NCBI RefSeq assembly: GCF_006547045.1
Contig: NZ_CP041242.1
Location: 2,180,001 to 2,244,000, forward strand
Source of the DNA: Lysobacter alkalisoli
Lineage (GTDB): Bacteria > Pseudomonadota > Gammaproteobacteria > Xanthomonadales > Xanthomonadaceae
DNA length: 64,000 nucleotides
Direction of reading: 5' to 3'
Part shown: positions 63,207 through 64,000 of the stretch, piece after piece
Numbering within the stretch: position 1 is the stretch's first letter
How the letters are laid out: each line of letters begins with the position of its first letter
Translations under genes and position numbers: made by a program
Notes under the pieces: generated by a model
The model's database searches: none
The model's input: the letters and a program-made list of their open reading frames with translations, nothing else
Told to the model about the DNA's origin: nothing

Positions 63207-63336
63207 TCAGGCCAAGGGGCGACCGCAGCGGGAACCGGGCACGGAGGTGGGTTGATCCCCTCGGTCCCTTTTGACTGATGACGCAGTTGCCTTCGGAAGC
63301 TCCGTCCCACGGCTTAATGGCCTGCGTCCCCTTCAG

Positions 63337-64000
63337 TCATCTCCGCCCCGCCGCACAGATCGTCATGTTCGGGATGCGGACGCCGCCATCGGCGATCACG
63401 TACGGCCGAAGCCTTTCGGCGAGTCTCTGCCGATACTCCACCTGCTGCCCGGACGGTCTGTCGAGGAACAGGGCGGCGAGTTCCGGAGATACGTCCAGGA
63501 CGTACTGCGTGCACTCATCGGTGGACGCCCACTCCAGGGTCAGCCTGATCCGTTCGGTGCGCACGTCCGCAAACCCGGCATGGATCATCATCTTCTCCAA
63601 CGCGTCCTCCGCTGATCCAGGCAGTGAAGGCACCTGTGGTCGTGGCGCTGGCAGATCGAACACTTCCCGGGCGACAGCCGTCGCAAGACCCGCCAACGGG
63701 CGGCTGTCGGCCGCTGCGCCCCACACAGCCGTGGCGAACGCACCATCGGGGGCCAGCATGCGGCGTATCGCCGCCAGGGCATCCGGCGGATTCGGCAGCG
63801 ACGTCACGCCCCACCGACAGAGAACCGCATCGAAGCTGCCGTCGGGGAAATCCAGCTGCCCTGCATCGGCCTGCCTGAACTCCACGTTCGACACCCCGGA
63901 CATGGCCGCCCTCTCCCGGGCGATATCGAGCATCCGCGATGAAATGTCCGTCGCGACCACCCGTCCCGAAGGTCCGACACGACTTGCCGCCAGCAAGGCG
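63337..64000 (-). CDS. Class I methyltransferase, second copy (5' part beyond window)
   Basis: 221 residues in frame to the window edge; the N-terminus is missing. It is a near-identical duplicate of the pseudogene at 55.8-56.8 kb: ATDISSRMLDIARERAAMSG, FRQADAGQLDFPDGSFDAVL, LAPDGAFATAVWGAAADSRP and CTQYVLDVSPELAALFLDRP. It ends CAAGRR with stop at 63337. No frameshift is seen in this part, so it is presumably the functional copy. The methyl acceptor is unknown. Confidence 0.88.
   Translation of the reverse strand, partial: ALLAASRVGPSGRVVATDISSRMLDIARERAAMSGVSNVEFRQADAGQLDFPDGSFDAVLCRWGVTSLPNPPDALAAIRRMLAPDGAFATAVWGAAADSRPLAGLATAVAREVFDLPAPRPQVPSLPGSAEDALEKMMIHAGFADVRTERIRLTLEWASTDECTQYVLDVSPELAALFLDRPSGQQVEYRQRLAERLRPYVIADGGVRIPNMTICAAGRR

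Noticed and set aside
1-64000. tRNA, rRNA, CRISPR arrays, complete insertion sequences, prophage
   Set aside because: No cloverleaf, rRNA-like conserved stretch, regular spacer array or intact transposase was seen by eye; only transposase remnants near 62.6-63.2 kb.

Overview
The window is GC-rich, densely coded bacterial chromosome. The gene content points to the Xanthomonadales (Lysobacter / Luteimonas / Xanthomonadaceae type). Indicators are an alpha-lytic-protease homologue, an M13 oligopeptidase, a UbiM-like ubiquinone hydroxylase, a DUF47-Pit phosphate pair, a DUF6164 protein, short Lys-rich proteins and many secreted enzymes. This assignment is inferred from gene content only. I found no tRNA, rRNA or CRISPR array.

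Layout. 1-8.0 kb: outer-membrane barrel protein (cut by the window edge), M13 metallopeptidase, Pit phosphate transporter with its PhoU-like partner, a DUF4287/amidohydrolase in-frame fusion and a tandem VOC protein. 8.2-9.7 kb: a small membrane protein divergent from an XRE/MmyB-type regulator that carries a one-base frameshift, with a near-perfect palindrome between them and 14-bp tandem repeats after the regulator. 9.8-16.4 kb: DsbD-like reductase with a redoxin, M14 and M35-like metallopeptidases, a methyltransferase/YkgJ pair and small conserved proteins. 16.5-28.3 kb: mostly small conserved or stress-type genes (DUF998, DUF4440, a LuxR-type regulator, a bacterial lysyl-oxidase-like protein, AraC+VOC, YaiI, GFA proteins, GST, YdeI, an ABC1 kinase). 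28.5-37.1 kb: a metallopeptidase/DUF418/amidohydrolase operon, a beta-helix protein, the alpha-lytic protease, a glutathionyl-hydroquinone reductase and UbiM. 37.2-42.6 kb: a minus-strand group built around a 1246-residue megaenzyme with adenylation, carrier-protein and alpha-oxoamine-synthase domains and an SCP2-like tail, followed by a flavodoxin-fold oxidoreductase and an alpha/beta hydrolase. This is the best candidate for an undescribed small-molecule pathway. 42.9-48.8 kb: DUF1631-PilZ pair, NDUFA9-like protein, a C70-type cysteine-peptidase lipoprotein and a TonB-C-like protein. 48.9-54.1 kb: DbpA helicase, two secreted proteins, a TrmY-type SPOUT methyltransferase facing a RIO kinase, and DUF6164.

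54-64 kb is a mosaic. Three same-direction copies of a class I methyltransferase gene (a 57-bp terminal fragment, a twice-frameshifted copy, and a copy intact as far as the window shows) bracket first a lipoprotein/Na+-H+ antiporter pair and then a GH62-GH51-GH43/GH43 operon for arabinoxylan debranching. Transposase remnants lie beside the GH62 end. This looks like an acquired polysaccharide-utilisation segment. Working together, the three glycosidases would strip arabinose side chains, with GH62 and GH43 acting on polymer and oligomers and GH51 finishing the oligosaccharides. Single-base frameshifts in homopolymers (about 8.87 and 32.14 kb) could be real or could be sequence errors.
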